From Typhlomys cinereus (taxonomy: Eukaryota > Chordata > Mammalia > Rodentia > Platacanthomyidae), in contig JALPQD010000408.1 of assembly GCA_023101885.1 (NCBI GenBank), forward strand, positions 1,045,019-1,109,018: a DNA stretch of 64,000 bases, written 5' to 3'. Shown here piece after piece: positions 25,447 to 37,319 of the stretch. The first letter of the stretch is position 1, and every line of letters starts with the position of its first letter. The position numbers were made by a program, and so were the translations under genes. The notes below the pieces were generated by a model. That model had not been told where the DNA came from. It made no database searches and saw only the letters and a list, made by a program, of their open reading frames with translations.

Positions 25447-26313
25447 GCTGAATCTAGTCTGCCTGCTGAGTATGTTACAAGAAAAGACGAGGACTAAGAA
25501 TTTCTCTCCTATGAGCTACAACCACAGCAGGGAAAGGGGTAACTGTTGGGTCAGAGACTGAAAGGTCTAACCAGGAAAGAAACTTTTGTAAGCCAGGCAC
25601 ATTTCCCCATTCATGCACAGGATCACTATGGGATTAAATAGGCAGCAACTTCCAACTCGGAATAACTATGAAACCGATTTCTAAAAACGAACTGAAAATT
25701 CTTCCAGGGAACATGGAAGTAGAATATATTTCAGCAAATGAAAGAGGGAAAGGCCATTTTATTTGTAAACACAGGAACACTGTTACAGATATTTGAGATA
25801 CAGTGATTTTTATGTAATGCCTCCACTCTGCCAAGAGATAAAGACTACTGATGTAGAGAGGGAAAGATGCAAATGTTTCCCTGTGGTACCAAGAAACTAA
25901 AAACAAAACCTTGGGAACACAAAGCACTTTGAACACCTTTATAACATTTGGGAAAGAATAAAGAACAATAGAAAAGAGAATTGCAATGTGAAAAGTTGAG
26001 CTGGTAAGAGCTGGAAGAGAGATGGCCGATTTCTTGGAATGAATAAGGAAATGATGTAAGAGCGCTTTCAGAGAGAAAAAAGGGCAGCTACTTATTCTCT
26101 AGCAGCCTATACTATTATCTCATTTTCCAAATTAAAAAAAAAAAACCTGCAGTACAGATTCAGACAACAAAGCATTTGACCTCAAGAACGTGTCATGAGA
26201 AGCACCAAGAAAAAGGACGTCCAGCACTTGCATCCGTAAGCTAAATTCCTAGGACCAAAACCTATTTTGAAACTAAAATATTTTCTAAAAGTCAATAAAG
26301 AATGACAATATTT

Positions 26314-26587
26314 GGGGCTGGAGAGGTGGCTCCAGGGGTTAAGCCTCTGCCTTGCAGGCAGAAGGTCCTGAGTTCGGATCCTAGACCCCACGTATAGACG
26401 CCGGGCGGAGACGAGGGCGGCCTGCGTTTCTGGTCCTGGTAGGGCAGAGTCTGTGAATCCCCAGGCAGAGTAAACAAGGAGGAGGCGGTCCATGGCGGTT
26501 CCCGAATTCGTCCGTGGTTCTACACACACATACACGCACACAATTGAATAAATAATAATAATAAAAAAAAGAAAATCTTAAAAAAAA
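26314..26587 (+). repeat. Young CA-tailed tRNA SINE
   Basis: A full-length copy from GGGGCTGGAGAGG to the AATAATAATAAT-type tail. It is flanked by a perfect 17-bp duplication AAAGAATGACAATATTT (26297-26313 and 26588-26604), so it inserted by L1-type retrotransposition. The CA tract is short and interrupted. Confidence 0.95.
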
Positions 26588-26879
26588 AAAGAATGACAAT
26601 ATTTAGTATACTATCAGGATTTACAAAGCTGAGAAATGATCCTTTGAGGAAAGCACCCACTCATTTACAGGCTAGCAGATTTTTCATTTACCTTTAAAGT
26701 CATACTAATCATTTTTGTTTTACATGGCTCTAGAAAATAAAAGTTTATTGTTATTATGAAAATCTTATTTTAAAGCTACTCAACAGGCAAATCGTCATTA
26801 AAAGACAGAATATACTTAAAAAGAATCTACTAGCAGAAAGAAAAGGTTTTTGAAAATTGGCAAACTAAAATCTGGATGA

Positions 26880-27127
26880 TGGGGTGGAGAGAAGGGCTAA
26901 GACGCTGCCTCACAAGCAGAAGGTGCTGGGTATGGATCCCAGTTCCACGTAAAAACACCAGGTGGAAATAGCAGCAGCTGTCTGCAGTTCTTTCCTGGTT
27001 TGTGGAGCCTGGGAAATCCCAGAGCAAAGAAAAAAAAAAAAAGGTAGAAGCAATCCAGAATGATTCCCAAAGTCATCCTTGGTCCTCCACAAGGGACACA
27101 CAATGCCCTCTAATACACATATACAAG

Positions 27128-27132
<5 letters not shown>
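26880..27132 (+). repeat. Old tRNA-type SINE
   Basis: 'gctgcctcacaagcagaagg', 'ggatcccagttccacgt', 'agagcaaag', 'ccttggtcctccacaaggga' and a tail that runs into the GA repeat. Confidence 0.75.
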
Positions 27133-27193
<61 letters not shown>

Positions 27194-27310
27194 GGAGGAG
27201 GGGAGAAGCGGGTAGGGAAGAGAAAGGAAGGGAAGACAGAAGGGTGGGGAGGGGGAGGGGAGGAGAGGGAGAGAAAGAAAGAGAAAAGAGAGAATAAGAG
27301 AGAGAAAGGA
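27133..27310. repeat. (GA)n and long polypurine tract
   Basis: About 28 GA units are followed by 120 more bases of almost pure purine (GGGGA, GAAAG, GGGAGG blocks). Confidence 0.95.
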
Positions 27311-27399
27311 AGTTAAAAAATCAAAACAACAACAAGATGCTAACAAAGACCAATACAATCAAGACTGGAATGCTGACTTAGAATCCAGGCATCTCTTAA

Positions 27400-27628
27400 G
27401 TATTTTACTTGTTTGCTTCTGTGTGCTTGCCTGTGTAAGTGTGAAGAACAGGGCCATGTGTGTGCCTGTGGAGGCCTCAAGGTAACATTAGGAATCAACC
27501 TGGATTATTCTACCTCCTTACTGCTTTGGTCAGAATTGCAGGCCACTGCCATTTTCACCCAGCATTTTTACATGGAATCTGGGATCTGAACTCAGGTCCT
27601 TTTCCTGAGCCATCTCTAGAGCCTAGCT
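27400..27628 (-). repeat. Old tRNA-type SINE, minus
   Basis: 'atggaatctgggatctgaac', 'tcaggtccttttcctgagcc' and 'atctctagagcc' are the reversed head. The body is diverged. Confidence 0.6.
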
Positions 27629-28079
27629 CTTAGTTTCTAATCACCGAGATTTCATTAAATAACCATTCAGAAGAGAACAGAGAGACATGTTGTGGTCCTA
27701 ACAGCTCAAGGAAGAGGTCTAGTACCTCTTTGTATCAATTTTTTATAAAGTCACATCAGAAACACAAGAGCAATGACAGTGTTGACTGTCTCCAACATCA
27801 ACTTTTCTTAATGCTAATGATAAATTTCTTTTAAATTTTGTAATTTAATATAGGTCAAAACAATTAATTTTCTTAAATCTATGTATTTTTGTAAATGTCT
27901 ATGCTGGACACTTTAAAATTTTCTTTGTAGCTTAAGGGAAGTTTTTATTCTAGTGTGTGCCTCTATTCAAAATTCTAGACCACATCACTATGGACTATTA
28001 TATATGAAGGATATTAAAATAACATAAGGTCATAAATGTAAAAACAAAAGAATATTAAAAGAAGAAAAGATCACTAATG

Positions 28080-28240
28080 TCTATTCTGTACTAACTCCTA
28101 CTATGTACTTTGGTAAAAACTTGCTATTGCTATGTTCAGTTTACAAATGGAAAAACTGGAAGCTTCACAAAGAATGAACCGTTCCAAAGCATGTTGAGAG
28201 ATGGAGGAGGGTTCTGATTGAGCAATCAGCTTCCAATCCA
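28080..28240 (+). repeat. MIR SINE (ancient)
   Basis: 'cctactatgtactttggtaa', 'cagtttacaaatggaaaaac' and 'ggttctgattgagcaatc' follow the MIR core layout. Confidence 0.5.
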
Positions 28241-28308
28241 CTTTCAGCCATTGTAACACACATCTCTGAACATAATTCTCCTCCTCTCTTTTAAAAAATA
28301 GTTGTTTT

Positions 28309-28595
28309 GGGGCTGGAGAGGTGGCTCAGGGGTTAAGCCTCTGCCTTGCAGATGGAAGGTCCTGAGTTCAGATCCCAGACCCCACGTATAAACACCAGGC
28401 GGAAGCGGGGCGGCCTGCGTTTCTGGTCCTGGTAGGGCGGAGCCTGTGAAGCCCGGGGCAGATAAACAAGGAGGAGGTGGAGGCGTCCATGGTGGTTCCC
28501 AAATTCATCCATGGTTCTACACTGCACACACACACATACACACACAAGCACACATGCACAATTGAATTAATAATAATAAAAAAGAACTAAAAAAT
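28309..28595 (+). repeat. Young CA-tailed tRNA SINE
   Basis: A full-length copy flanked by a 16-bp duplication AAAAAATAGTTGTTTT (28293-28308 and 28596-28611). The left copy is preceded by CTTTT, giving the TT|AAAA nick site used by L1 endonuclease. Confidence 0.95.
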
Positions 28596-28711
28596 AAAAA
28601 ATAGTTGTTTTTTCTCCTCCACTGGTGAAAAACAGTACTCATCAGCTTCATAATACCAATAAAATTCAGAGGCAAGGCAGTACAGTTAAAAGTTGTTTTC
28701 AAGAGCATTAT

Positions 28712-28885
28712 ATGGGCCTGCTACAGTAACTCAGAGGGTAGTGGAGCTTGTCACATTAAGTCAGATGATGTGAATTCCATCCTTGAAATTCATGTGAAGG
28801 CGGAGAGAACCAACTCCACAAAGTTGCCTTTGACCTACACACATATGCACTCCCAATCATACACATATACCCATAATAAAATTTA
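28712..28885 (+). repeat. B4/ID-like SINE
   Basis: 'gggcctgctacagtaactca', 'gaaccaactccacaaagttg' and 'cccataataaaatttaa', similar to 25285-25446 and 40258-40395. Confidence 0.5.
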
Positions 28886-28901
28886 AGCTTCTTTTTAAAA
28901 T

Positions 28902-28957
<56 letters not shown>
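28902..28957. repeat. (TA)n(GA)n compound microsatellite
   Basis: About 14 TA units abut about 13 GA units. Confidence 0.95.
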
Positions 28958-29029
28958 GGGCTAGACACATTTGAAGTATTCTTACTTATCCAGAGACTCT
29001 CCAAAGGGTCTCCCTTGACTATGTTTTTT

Positions 29030-29335
29030 CACTTTTTTTTAATGTGTATATGAGGGAGCATGAATGTGTGTGGAGGCACTATGGTGGCATCGGGAATCAA
29101 CCTTGATTGTTCTTCCACCTCTATGCTTTGAAGCTGGGTCTCCAAACCCACCATCAAGGATAGTCTGGCTAAGTCAGGTTGCTCTGGGGATTCTCAGGCT
29201 CCACCTTCAGGGGCTGAAATTATAGATAAGCTGCTATGCCCACCTAACATTTTTGAATGTAAATCTGGGGATGTGAAATCCAGTCCTCTGGCTTGAGCAT
29301 TTTAGCCAATGAGTCATCTCTCCAGCTCTGATTTA
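29030..29335 (-). repeat. Rodent SINE, minus (tRNA head at 29335)
   Basis: 'gtgtggaggcactatggtgg' through a B1-like middle ('gggattctcaggctcc') to 'caatgagtcatctctccagc' at the end, a reversed tRNA/B4-type head. Confidence 0.55.
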
Positions 29336-29608
29336 TTAAAGTAGTATGGTAACTGACTTTGCTTAAAACTATTGTAAATATGCAAATTAACTTTGAGTTG
29401 CCTCTAGCTGAAGTGAGTAACTTTCTCCTCAGTAGGACAGTCAGTAAGGCAAGTAAGAAGTACTACAAACTTACAGAAATAATTAACATTACAATCCATT
29501 TCACTACAAACAAATGGTTTATTGTGATCTAAATGTATAGTCTAAATTGGATCAGAGCTCATGCTTATCATCAAAAATTAGATTTTAACATCAAAAGAAA
29601 AGCAGAAA

Positions 29609-29886
29609 GGGGCTGGAGAGGTGGCTCAGGGGTTAAGCCTCTGCCTTGCAGGTGGAAGATCCTGAGTTCGGATCCCAGATCCCACGTATAGACGCCAGGT
29701 GGAAGCGGAGGCGGCCTCCGCTTCTGGTCTGGTAGGGCGGAGCCTGTGAATCCCCGGGCAGAGTAAACAAGGAGGCGGAGGCGGTCCCTGGTGGTTCCCG
29801 AATTCATCCTTGGTTCTACACACACACACACACACATACACACACGCACAATTGAATAAATAATAATAATAAAAAATTAAAAAAAA
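29609..29886 (+). repeat. Young CA-tailed tRNA SINE
   Basis: A full-length copy between duplications AAAAGAAAAGCAGAAA (left from 29593, right from 29887). The boundary is ambiguous by one G. It has a short CA tract and an AATAATAATAAT tail. Confidence 0.95.
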
Positions 29887-29904
29887 AAAAGAAAAGCAGA
29901 AAGC

Positions 29905-31020
29905 AAGAGGAAAAAAAAGCACAGTTCAATAAACAAGTCAATTCTTCATCAAAATATATAAAATGCATGGTCAGTTTGGAAAATAAACATGTACTACCAG
30001 ATAAAATTCTGCTTTGAGACATAAAAGATATAACCAGAAAATTACAACCATTTATTTAAAACAGACAAAAGTAGAAACGAGCCTAAAATGTAGACTAGAA
30101 TTTTATGGTGGATTTGAAAAGAAACTGTATGTTTTATGAAAAATCACATGAACCCTTTCAAAAAAGGAATTGAATACTGAAACATAGTCAATGAAGGTAA
30201 GTAATTCAAGAATAAAACAACATTATCAAAAGATTAGAAACGGGAATTTATTTCCAATAGTCAAGCCACATAGCAAAACAATCAGCTATAGAGCTATAGT
30301 ATAGAACTAGTCTCCAAAACCTTGACAACATGATAATACAGTCAATAAATATTGAGAAACTGTTTTGGAAAACAATTTCCTATTTTTCCTGACAGAGAAT
30401 CAACAAATTGTCAAAAACTGAAAAATAGAATTAAGATAATAATAATAGTAGAATGACTCTTATCCTTTCATTCCTTCCCAACACTCATTCTTGTACCTCA
30501 ACTTCAGAGGAACTCTGAGAACTTGTATTTCTAATGAAAAAAAACCACTTATTGACATTTAGCAATTCTTTCAGTTCTTTTCTTCTTCTTATGTCTTAAA
30601 GTTATAAAAAGGATACATGAGAATAAGCAACCAAAGCCCCAAACTGGAAAGAATCCTCAGGAGATAAGCACCTCAGAGAAGCAGGTTTTGTTAAAGACAG
30701 GCTCTGTAACAAAAATCAAGTCTAATTACAACTAGTGACCAGAGGTCCCAGCGTGCCAAAAACATATTTACAATAGAAAATTCTAGCTACATCAAAATTG
30801 AGTGTCCAGTTTATATTCAAAAATGTTCCAGCCTAGATGTGTGGTTACACGTGGAGATTAATGATCACCTAGCTTCAATCTTCTGGCTATCCTATTAACG
30901 AAATTTCAAGCTGTGAGTATGAGTAACTGTTGCTAGTTGCTACGCAAGGAAAGTTCCTCTATCAACCTCAGCATGTACATGCATATACACGTGCATTAAT
31001 GCTACTGCATGCATATACTC
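29905..31020. other. AT-rich intron, nothing recognised
   Basis: No gene, RNA or clear element is visible. Confidence 0.45.
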
Positions 31021-31021
31021 C

Positions 31022-31372
31022 CTGTCATGGCTTAAACGTGAGTTGTCCCCCACAGCCTTATGTGTTTGAATTCTTAGCTGATATTAGTATCTAAAAAGAT
31101 AGTGGCACCTTTAGGAAATGGAACTTTGCTGGAGGAAGGCATGTTACAGGGGACAAACCTTGAAGGTGAGTAGCCCCGCCCCACTTCTGTTAGCAATCTG
31201 CTCTATCAGTTATCCTCTTGCCTGCTCTGCCTTCACCATGACAGCTGTGATCTGACCTGCCTTTAGCTGCCCACCAAACCTTTTCTGCCATAATGGACTA
31301 TATTTCCCCTCTGAAGCCATAAGGTGGCTGCATCAGAGTATTGCTTCACAGCAACAAAGAATAGGTATGACA
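31022..31372 (+). repeat. MaLR-type LTR (MT/ORR1/MLT1-like)
   Basis: Starts near TGTCATGGCTTAAACGTGAG with 'ttgtcccccacagcc' and 'tatgtgtttgaattctt', the usual MaLR 5' pattern. It ends around 'cagcaacaaagaatagg'. The next 250 bases hold SINE-tail-like A-rich sequence and intron. Confidence 0.65.
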
Positions 31373-34149
31373 CCCCCTCATACACATAAAAATAGAAGAA
31401 GGAAAAAATAAGGCAGAGACCAAGAGAAAAAGACACATGAGTATCAGCATGCAGATGTGCATACACACAAGCTCAAATAATAAGAATTCCTCCTTTCCTT
31501 GTACTTATATTTGGCTGGTCTCAAGAAGTGAAGACTATTCACTTCTCTATGGACTTCCAAGCTCATCTTGGGGTCTGCTTCTTAGAGAGCCTGAACTAAC
31601 ACACTAATTCAATATGAATTAGGGAATAACAATTGCTAACCAAATAATTCTATTAGATTTATGAATTCCCTTGGAACGTCTTCCCCTTTTAGTTTGAATT
31701 TTTTTTCATAAAAGTACTGAGAATAAAATAAACACATCTGTACCCAATACCTGTAATAACTAAACAGCACATTTTATATAATTCAATGTGGACACAATTT
31801 TTTTCAGAAAGATGGCTAGTATGACTGGATTGACATCGTCTCTCAGAAGCATTGCTCTGTTCAACTCCCTGAATTCATAAGATAACCAGGAAAATTAGTG
31901 TTTTAAATGATTAACATGCTAGACAATTACAATAAAATCTTTATCAAAAACAAACAAAAAACAGAACAGAAGATAAAAAGAAATGGAATCTATTTTTCCT
32001 TCCCTTCTTAACTCAGGGCTGCTTCATGACTTGATCTAGCCAACTAACTACAACTCTAGTGACCGGAGGAGACCTGGCCACCTGTGCTGCAATACTGATG
32101 TTTGGGTGAGCCACGAAATGATAACAAGGCACAGAGCCAAGGTATCCCGGGGCTCACACACTGAGAGAGACAATCTTGGAGGCTGTGCTGTAGCCATTTT
32201 CCAGCTAAATGCCTGTAACACGTGTGAACAGCTCCATCCATGGGAATACTGCATTGATATTTTAAGCTCCATTTGGGGTATGTGTTTTTTACCTGACAAT
32301 AAATGGTACTCAAATGGTAATGAGAACTTTAACAATTCCGAGTGCTTGGAGGAAGCAAGGTTAAGTCCTCTTTGGAGAAAGAACTTTCAAGGAGACTCTA
32401 ACAGACAGCAGAGATTAGAATTCTCAGACAGAGACTATGATATAACTGGACTGTGACTAACATAATACTAACCAGGTAGTATATTTAGAAATAGAAAACA
32501 CAGTGGATATAACTTAAATGCCACTGGGTAAGTTTAATGTCAAATTAGACACAAATGAAGAAATCATTTGGATAAATATAGGAAAAATAAAATGTCCAGA
32601 GTGTAGTACGGAAAAAAATTAGAAATATTCACAACAGAGATAGAGACGATATGATGAAACCACTGAGCATATGTTCAAAACATTTGTTTAGTCAGAATTT
32701 CTGAAAGACGGAAGAAAAAGAATAGAACAGAGACAACACTTAAAAGAATGATGTCTGAAAATTTTTTACAATCAAAGAAAAACAGCAATCAACAGACAAG
32801 AAGCTCAATGAATCCCAGGCAGCTTGAAGAATGAGAAATCCACTCACAGAAATACTACATTAAAACTGCAGAATATCAGAGATAAATTCCAAAAGTCTTA
32901 TTTTAAAAAAAGAAATTTTCTCCATGTCAAGAGCTGGGCATGTAAGATTTCTCCCTCCTCAGATGCTGGCAGAACACACAGGACTCCTGGTCAGGGAAAC
33001 GAGGCTTTACGACTCCAAGCCAGGTGGTGGAATGAGCACGCTTGTAGCAGTTCCTCTGGTCCCTCAAGAGGCCCGGGGAGTGATGCAGCGTGACCAGGGG
33101 ATGCTCCAGACAAGCAAGGATAACATAAAGCCGAGAAAACCAAAGAAACCTCTCATCTCCTACGGGAGCCACCACAAACCTGCCCGACCTTTGCCCTGCA
33201 GGAGCTGCACTTCTATCACCCAAGGCTTGCTGCTACGCAGTCTTCCTAACATTCAGGGACAGAGGCTTTCAAATATATACAGAAACACCAGAGAATTGTC
33301 CCCAACATTCTGTGATAAAATGTAGCCCACAAAGAAAATTACCAGACTAGCCAGACTACCAGTACGTTTTGCTAAGTATTTAAGGAAACGATAAAGTCAG
33401 TATAACACAAATTCTTCTGGAAAATAGATAAAAAGAGCATTTTATTGTTTCAACTTATTTTATGAGACCAGAATAACCTTGATGCCTAAACAAGGACAAT
33501 ACAAACCAACCGCCAATGGAATGAGGAGAGAGACAAGAACTGTAGCCACTCCTCCGTCAATACTTAATTGTGGAAAGGAGCATCAGCACCCGTGAAAAGG
33601 GGTAGTTTAAAGCCCACCATCCACTCCACATAGAAAAATAATAACTCTGACACTATTTCACAACATACAGAAATCAATTCCACGCAAACTGTGGATCTGA
33701 TTGTGAAAGAAAAGTCAAGTTTCTAGGAAATGACAGAGGAAAAATATCTTTTGTGATTTTTAGCAAAACACTGACAAACGGCATCAAAGACAGGAATTGG
33801 GAGAATGAAAACTTAAGCCACAAAATAAGAGATACTTTTTAACTAAGAGACATATAAAGAAATTGAAATTCAAAAAGAGCTTTAAATAGCATTTCGCAAA
33901 ATAGGAATTCCAAATGGATAAAAAAAAGTCCAGTTAAATCAAGAGAAATCTTTACATAGTCACAATAACAGTTAACATTAAAAAATACTCATGACAGTGT
34001 AAGTGGGTTAAACAAAAACAACTTACATGTATTGAGGGATGGGAATATAAACTGATATGACTTCTCCAGAAAACTGTTTGGCATTATCAACTAGACATGT
34101 ATATAGCCTGTGAGCAATCAAGGTTCACACGTAGGAATATACTTCCAAG

Positions 34150-34500
34150 TTTTATGTAGCAGTGTGTGGAGAAGGCTCAGCAGTTAAGAGTTTGCTCCAC
34201 AAGCAAAGGATGTAGACCCCAAGTAAAATTCCAAGAGGGGTAGGTGGAATTACCTGTAATTCCAGCCTAAAGTAGAACCTGGAAACATACAGAGCAAACC
34301 AGCTAGCCAGACTAGCCCTATTGGCTCTGGGTTTAATTACAAACCCAAGCTCAAAACAATACAGTGGAAAAAAGGTCAAGGATGATTCCTGGCATCACCT
34401 TCAGGCTTCGACATGAATACATACTTAAGTGTGTACACACACAGATGCACCCACATACATGCTTGGATGCACATACACATAAAAACACAAAAAATGGAAA
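34150..34500 (+). repeat. Old tRNA/B4-like SINE nested in L1
   Basis: 'gagaaggctcagcagttaag', 'ggctctgggtttaattac', 'aaggatgattcctggcatca' and a CA-rich tail. The same layout recurs at 45488-45825, so this is a distinct SINE subfamily with a GGGTTTAATTA middle. Confidence 0.6.
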
Positions 34501-34647
34501 ACTATATACAATGACAGCAGTATCGCTTCTAAGTCAACACTAAATACGAATAAACAAATTAAATAATACTTTGGAAACTAGAAAAGAAAGTGGATGAACT
34601 ACATAATATGACCAGCTTTGTGAAAAATCCACAGTAAAATATGGTGC

Positions 34648-34795
34648 ATATGTCAGATGCAGTGGCTTAGTCGGGCCTGTAATTCTATCACTAGGGAGGT
34701 TACGGCAGGACAACAGTTGTCAGTATTACTGAGTCTGAACTACAATGTGAGTCCCAGGCCAGTCTAGGCTACTAAGAAACCTTCTCATTATTTAA
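34648..34795 (+). repeat. B1 SINE
   Basis: 'cagatgcagtggcttagtcg', 'cactagggaggttacggcag', 'ccaggccagtctaggctact' and an A-rich tail. Confidence 0.65.
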
Positions 34796-34889
34796 AAAAA
34801 TTAAAATTTAAAAAGGCAAAAATAGAGCATATATTGTATGATTTATATGGCACTGAAAACAAAGTAAAACATCACAGAAAAAAAAGACT

Positions 34890-36180
34890 TAAATGCTACA
34901 ATTATTGCTGCGCCCCAATCCAACCATTTTGGTGGATAAGGTTCCAGCATGGCAGAACATCGTTCTATGGAAACAATTTCTGGGAAAAGGACATGGCATT
35001 AAAATACGGGAATTGTCAGGCCTTGGTGTATCTCTGCCCAGTTGGGGAACCTAAGCCTGCTCCCTGGGGAATATCACAGTAATGCCCATGGGCAGGTGCT
35101 AGTATTTCCTTCCTAGATAATTTTAGTTTTGTCTCTGGCAGGAGGAATTCTTCTGGGAATTGGGTGTGCCTTTTACCTGTCTTTAGGTTTAGAGAAAAAG
35201 CCTGCTTTTAACTTTAAATCGAATTGTAAATAGAGATTTCATGTCTAGTCACTTACAATAAGTAGACTTGTTAGCCAGAATGTGTGCACTGATTTTAAGA
35301 AAATTAGAGAATAACTTCTAAAGTCTTAAAACATAGGTGGGTAAAATTACCACCTATGAACTAACTCAGAAATTCCAGAAGTATATGACTATGCTATCTG
35401 TTCAGTAGAACTTTAAAAGGAACCGCGTGATACCCAGCTCTTACCCCGGCTGAAGGCCAAGGAAGAGACCATCATGCCAGAAAGTCTGGACGCCAAGACT
35501 GTCCCCTGGAGATGGTATTTGCAATCCAAACTGGGAGAATCCATGTCAGTAGCAAAGGGGGCTGTGTCTTTCCCTTCCCCAAACAGCACTCTTATGGGAA
35601 ATCACAGAGATGGACCATCTAAGTGCATCCCCACCAATGACTGCCTCCGCCCCGAAAGAGACACCCTTGGCGAAATGGGGCCCGACAGTATGGACCCCAG
35701 GTTTGGAGAATGCATGGTTCACGGATGGCTCATCAACTACTGATGGCAATATATGTCTGGAATTCCTCAAAGGGAGACATAAGCAACCTTACTATTAAAG
35801 GAGCTCAGTCCTCCTCTGTGTATTTTAAAAATGCAGTCTCTGTTAAGACAATGTGGGCTCAGCCCCATGGCTATCCAGTGAAGCAATATAGATTAGATAG
35901 AATTGAAAAAACTGGGAGAATAGAATCTGTTTGCTTCTTTTCTCTCAAACAATGGGTTAGCTACTTAGAAAGTTTATGCTTACTGAGCATAGGAGACTGG
36001 GAGGGTCTGTGTTTGTTTTCCTCTGTTTGCAAGTGCAGGGACACATTCTTTGCCCTAAAATTTTCTAGTATAAAGCTGTCACTAAATTTCAATAAAATGG
36101 GTTCAGAATTCACTCGGACAAAAAGGGAGTCACGTGTGTTCTGTTCTCCACCCGGTCCTGGGGAGCCCTGGTCTCGAGCA
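34890..36180 (+). mobile_element. Decayed endogenous retrovirus fragment with LTR-like 3' end
   Basis: A frame starting at 35610 reads WTPGLENAWFTDGSS. TDGSS (35721-35735) is the signature of the retroviral RNase H domain. The last 150 bases look like an LTR end, with a TATAAAG-like box near 36071, AATAAA near 36092, and 'ggtcctggggagccctgg' followed by CTCGAGCA at 36180. Near 35130-35200 a separate frame gives a hydrophobic stretch of about 20 residues preceded by a stop. Gag, most of pol and integrase are missing or unreadable. It is broken and not functional. The 5' boundary is a guess. Confidence 0.5.
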
Positions 36181-36559
36181 AATTATGGTCTGCAGTAAAT
36201 TATGATAAAAAAACAAGTAATTTCTTCAAATAACAATTAAAAATAATTGTTATTTGGAAGAGGTTGTGATTGGAAAAAGGATTCACATAAAAAATATATA
36301 CAAATGTTATCAGCAGGCTTATCAGTAATAATCACTGACTAAAAACAAGTCCAATATTCTTTCACAGGCTGTATAATTAGTGAACCATACAAATCCATGC
36401 CTCAGGACACTGAAGAACTGAAAATGAATGAAGTACTGATTCACCAAAACCTTGGATAAATCTAGAAATTCATAGAGTGAAAAAGCATTTACTGCATAGA
36501 TAGCATTTACATGTGACAAAGTGACAAATTTGTAGAAAGATCAGTGATTTTCACAAAAA

Positions 36560-37300
36560 AAAAACCTCAACATTACTGATCAATAAGCAAATGCAAATCA
36601 AAACCACAATGAGATGCTTCTTCATATCTATTAGGATGCCAGTATCAGAAGGACAGAATAGCAAGTGGTGATCTAAATGTAGAGAAGTCAGAACTCCCAT
36701 ACCACGCTGCTGGAGTGAAACTCTTCCACTGCTACAGGAACTGGCTTGCAGTTCCCCAAAAGGTTAAACAGTTAACATGGGATCCAACGTTCCATCCCCA
36801 AGTACACACAAAAACATGTACCTAAATATTCATAGTAGCATTATTCACAATAGCAAAAAGGAAAAAAAAAAAAAAAAAAAAAAAGAAAGAAACAGTTCAA
36901 ATCCCTGTCAACTAAAACGGAGAGATGGCTCAGGGGTAAGTGCCTCACAAGCAGAAGGTCCTGAGTTTAGATCCCAGGTCCCATGTTAAAAATATATGTC
37001 AGGTGGAAATGGTGGCTGGCTGCACTTTCAGTCCTGGTGGGTGGAGTCTAGGAAATCCCAGAGCAAGGCAAGAAAGAGGCAGAAGCAATTCAGAATGATT
37101 CCCAAAGTCACCCTTGGTCCCACCACAGGGTCACACAGTGCCCCCCCCACAATGAATAAAGTTTTTTTTTTTTAAAAAAAAGAATGGATAAACCATGGTA
37201 TCTATAAGCAATATATAACCATAAAATACAATACTATTTAATAAGAAGAAGCTGTAAGATACTGATACATGCTGCAATGTGTTTGAGTCCTTGGTAGCAT
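36560..37300 (+). mobile_element. Ancient L1 ORF2 C-terminal/3' fragment, split by a SINE
   Basis: 'aatcaaaaccacaatgagat' and 'ttattcacaatagcaaaaag' are classic L1 ORF2 C-terminal sequence. After the SINE at 36915-37172 the L1 resumes with 'gaatggataaaccatgg' and 'actgatacatgctgcaa'. From 36185 to 36555 there is unrecognised intron. Confidence 0.8.
36915..37172 (+). repeat. Old tRNA-type SINE nested in L1
   Basis: 'cggagagatggctcaggggt', 'gagtttagatcccaggtccc', 'gatgattcccaaagtcaccc' and a 'gaataaagtttt' tail. It sits exactly where L1 ORF2 sequence is interrupted. Confidence 0.85.
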
Positions 37301-37319
37301 CATATTAATCTTTTACACT

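Larger units (their letters stand above)
32560..34880 (+). mobile_element. Ancient L1 (L1M-type), fragmented
   Basis: 'caagaagctcaatgaatccc' and 'aaaactgcagaatatcagag' match the old L1M 5'/ORF1 side. 'tattttatgagaccagaata' and 'ctggatctgattg'-like pieces around 33440-33730 match ORF2. The C-terminal ORF2 region is at 34020-34145 and a 3' piece lies at 34820-34880. It is interrupted by SINEs at 34150-34500 and 34648-34795. No open coding capacity remains. The preceding 32000-32460 is intron that I could not classify. Confidence 0.6.

Noticed and set aside
32924..33325. 133-codon plus-strand frame
   Set aside because: It lies within ancient L1-type sequence, with no recognisable domain and no splice context.
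35474..35743. 89-codon frame as a host gene
   Set aside because: The neighbouring frame carries an RNase H-like motif and the region ends in LTR-like sequence, so it is better read as decayed retrovirus.
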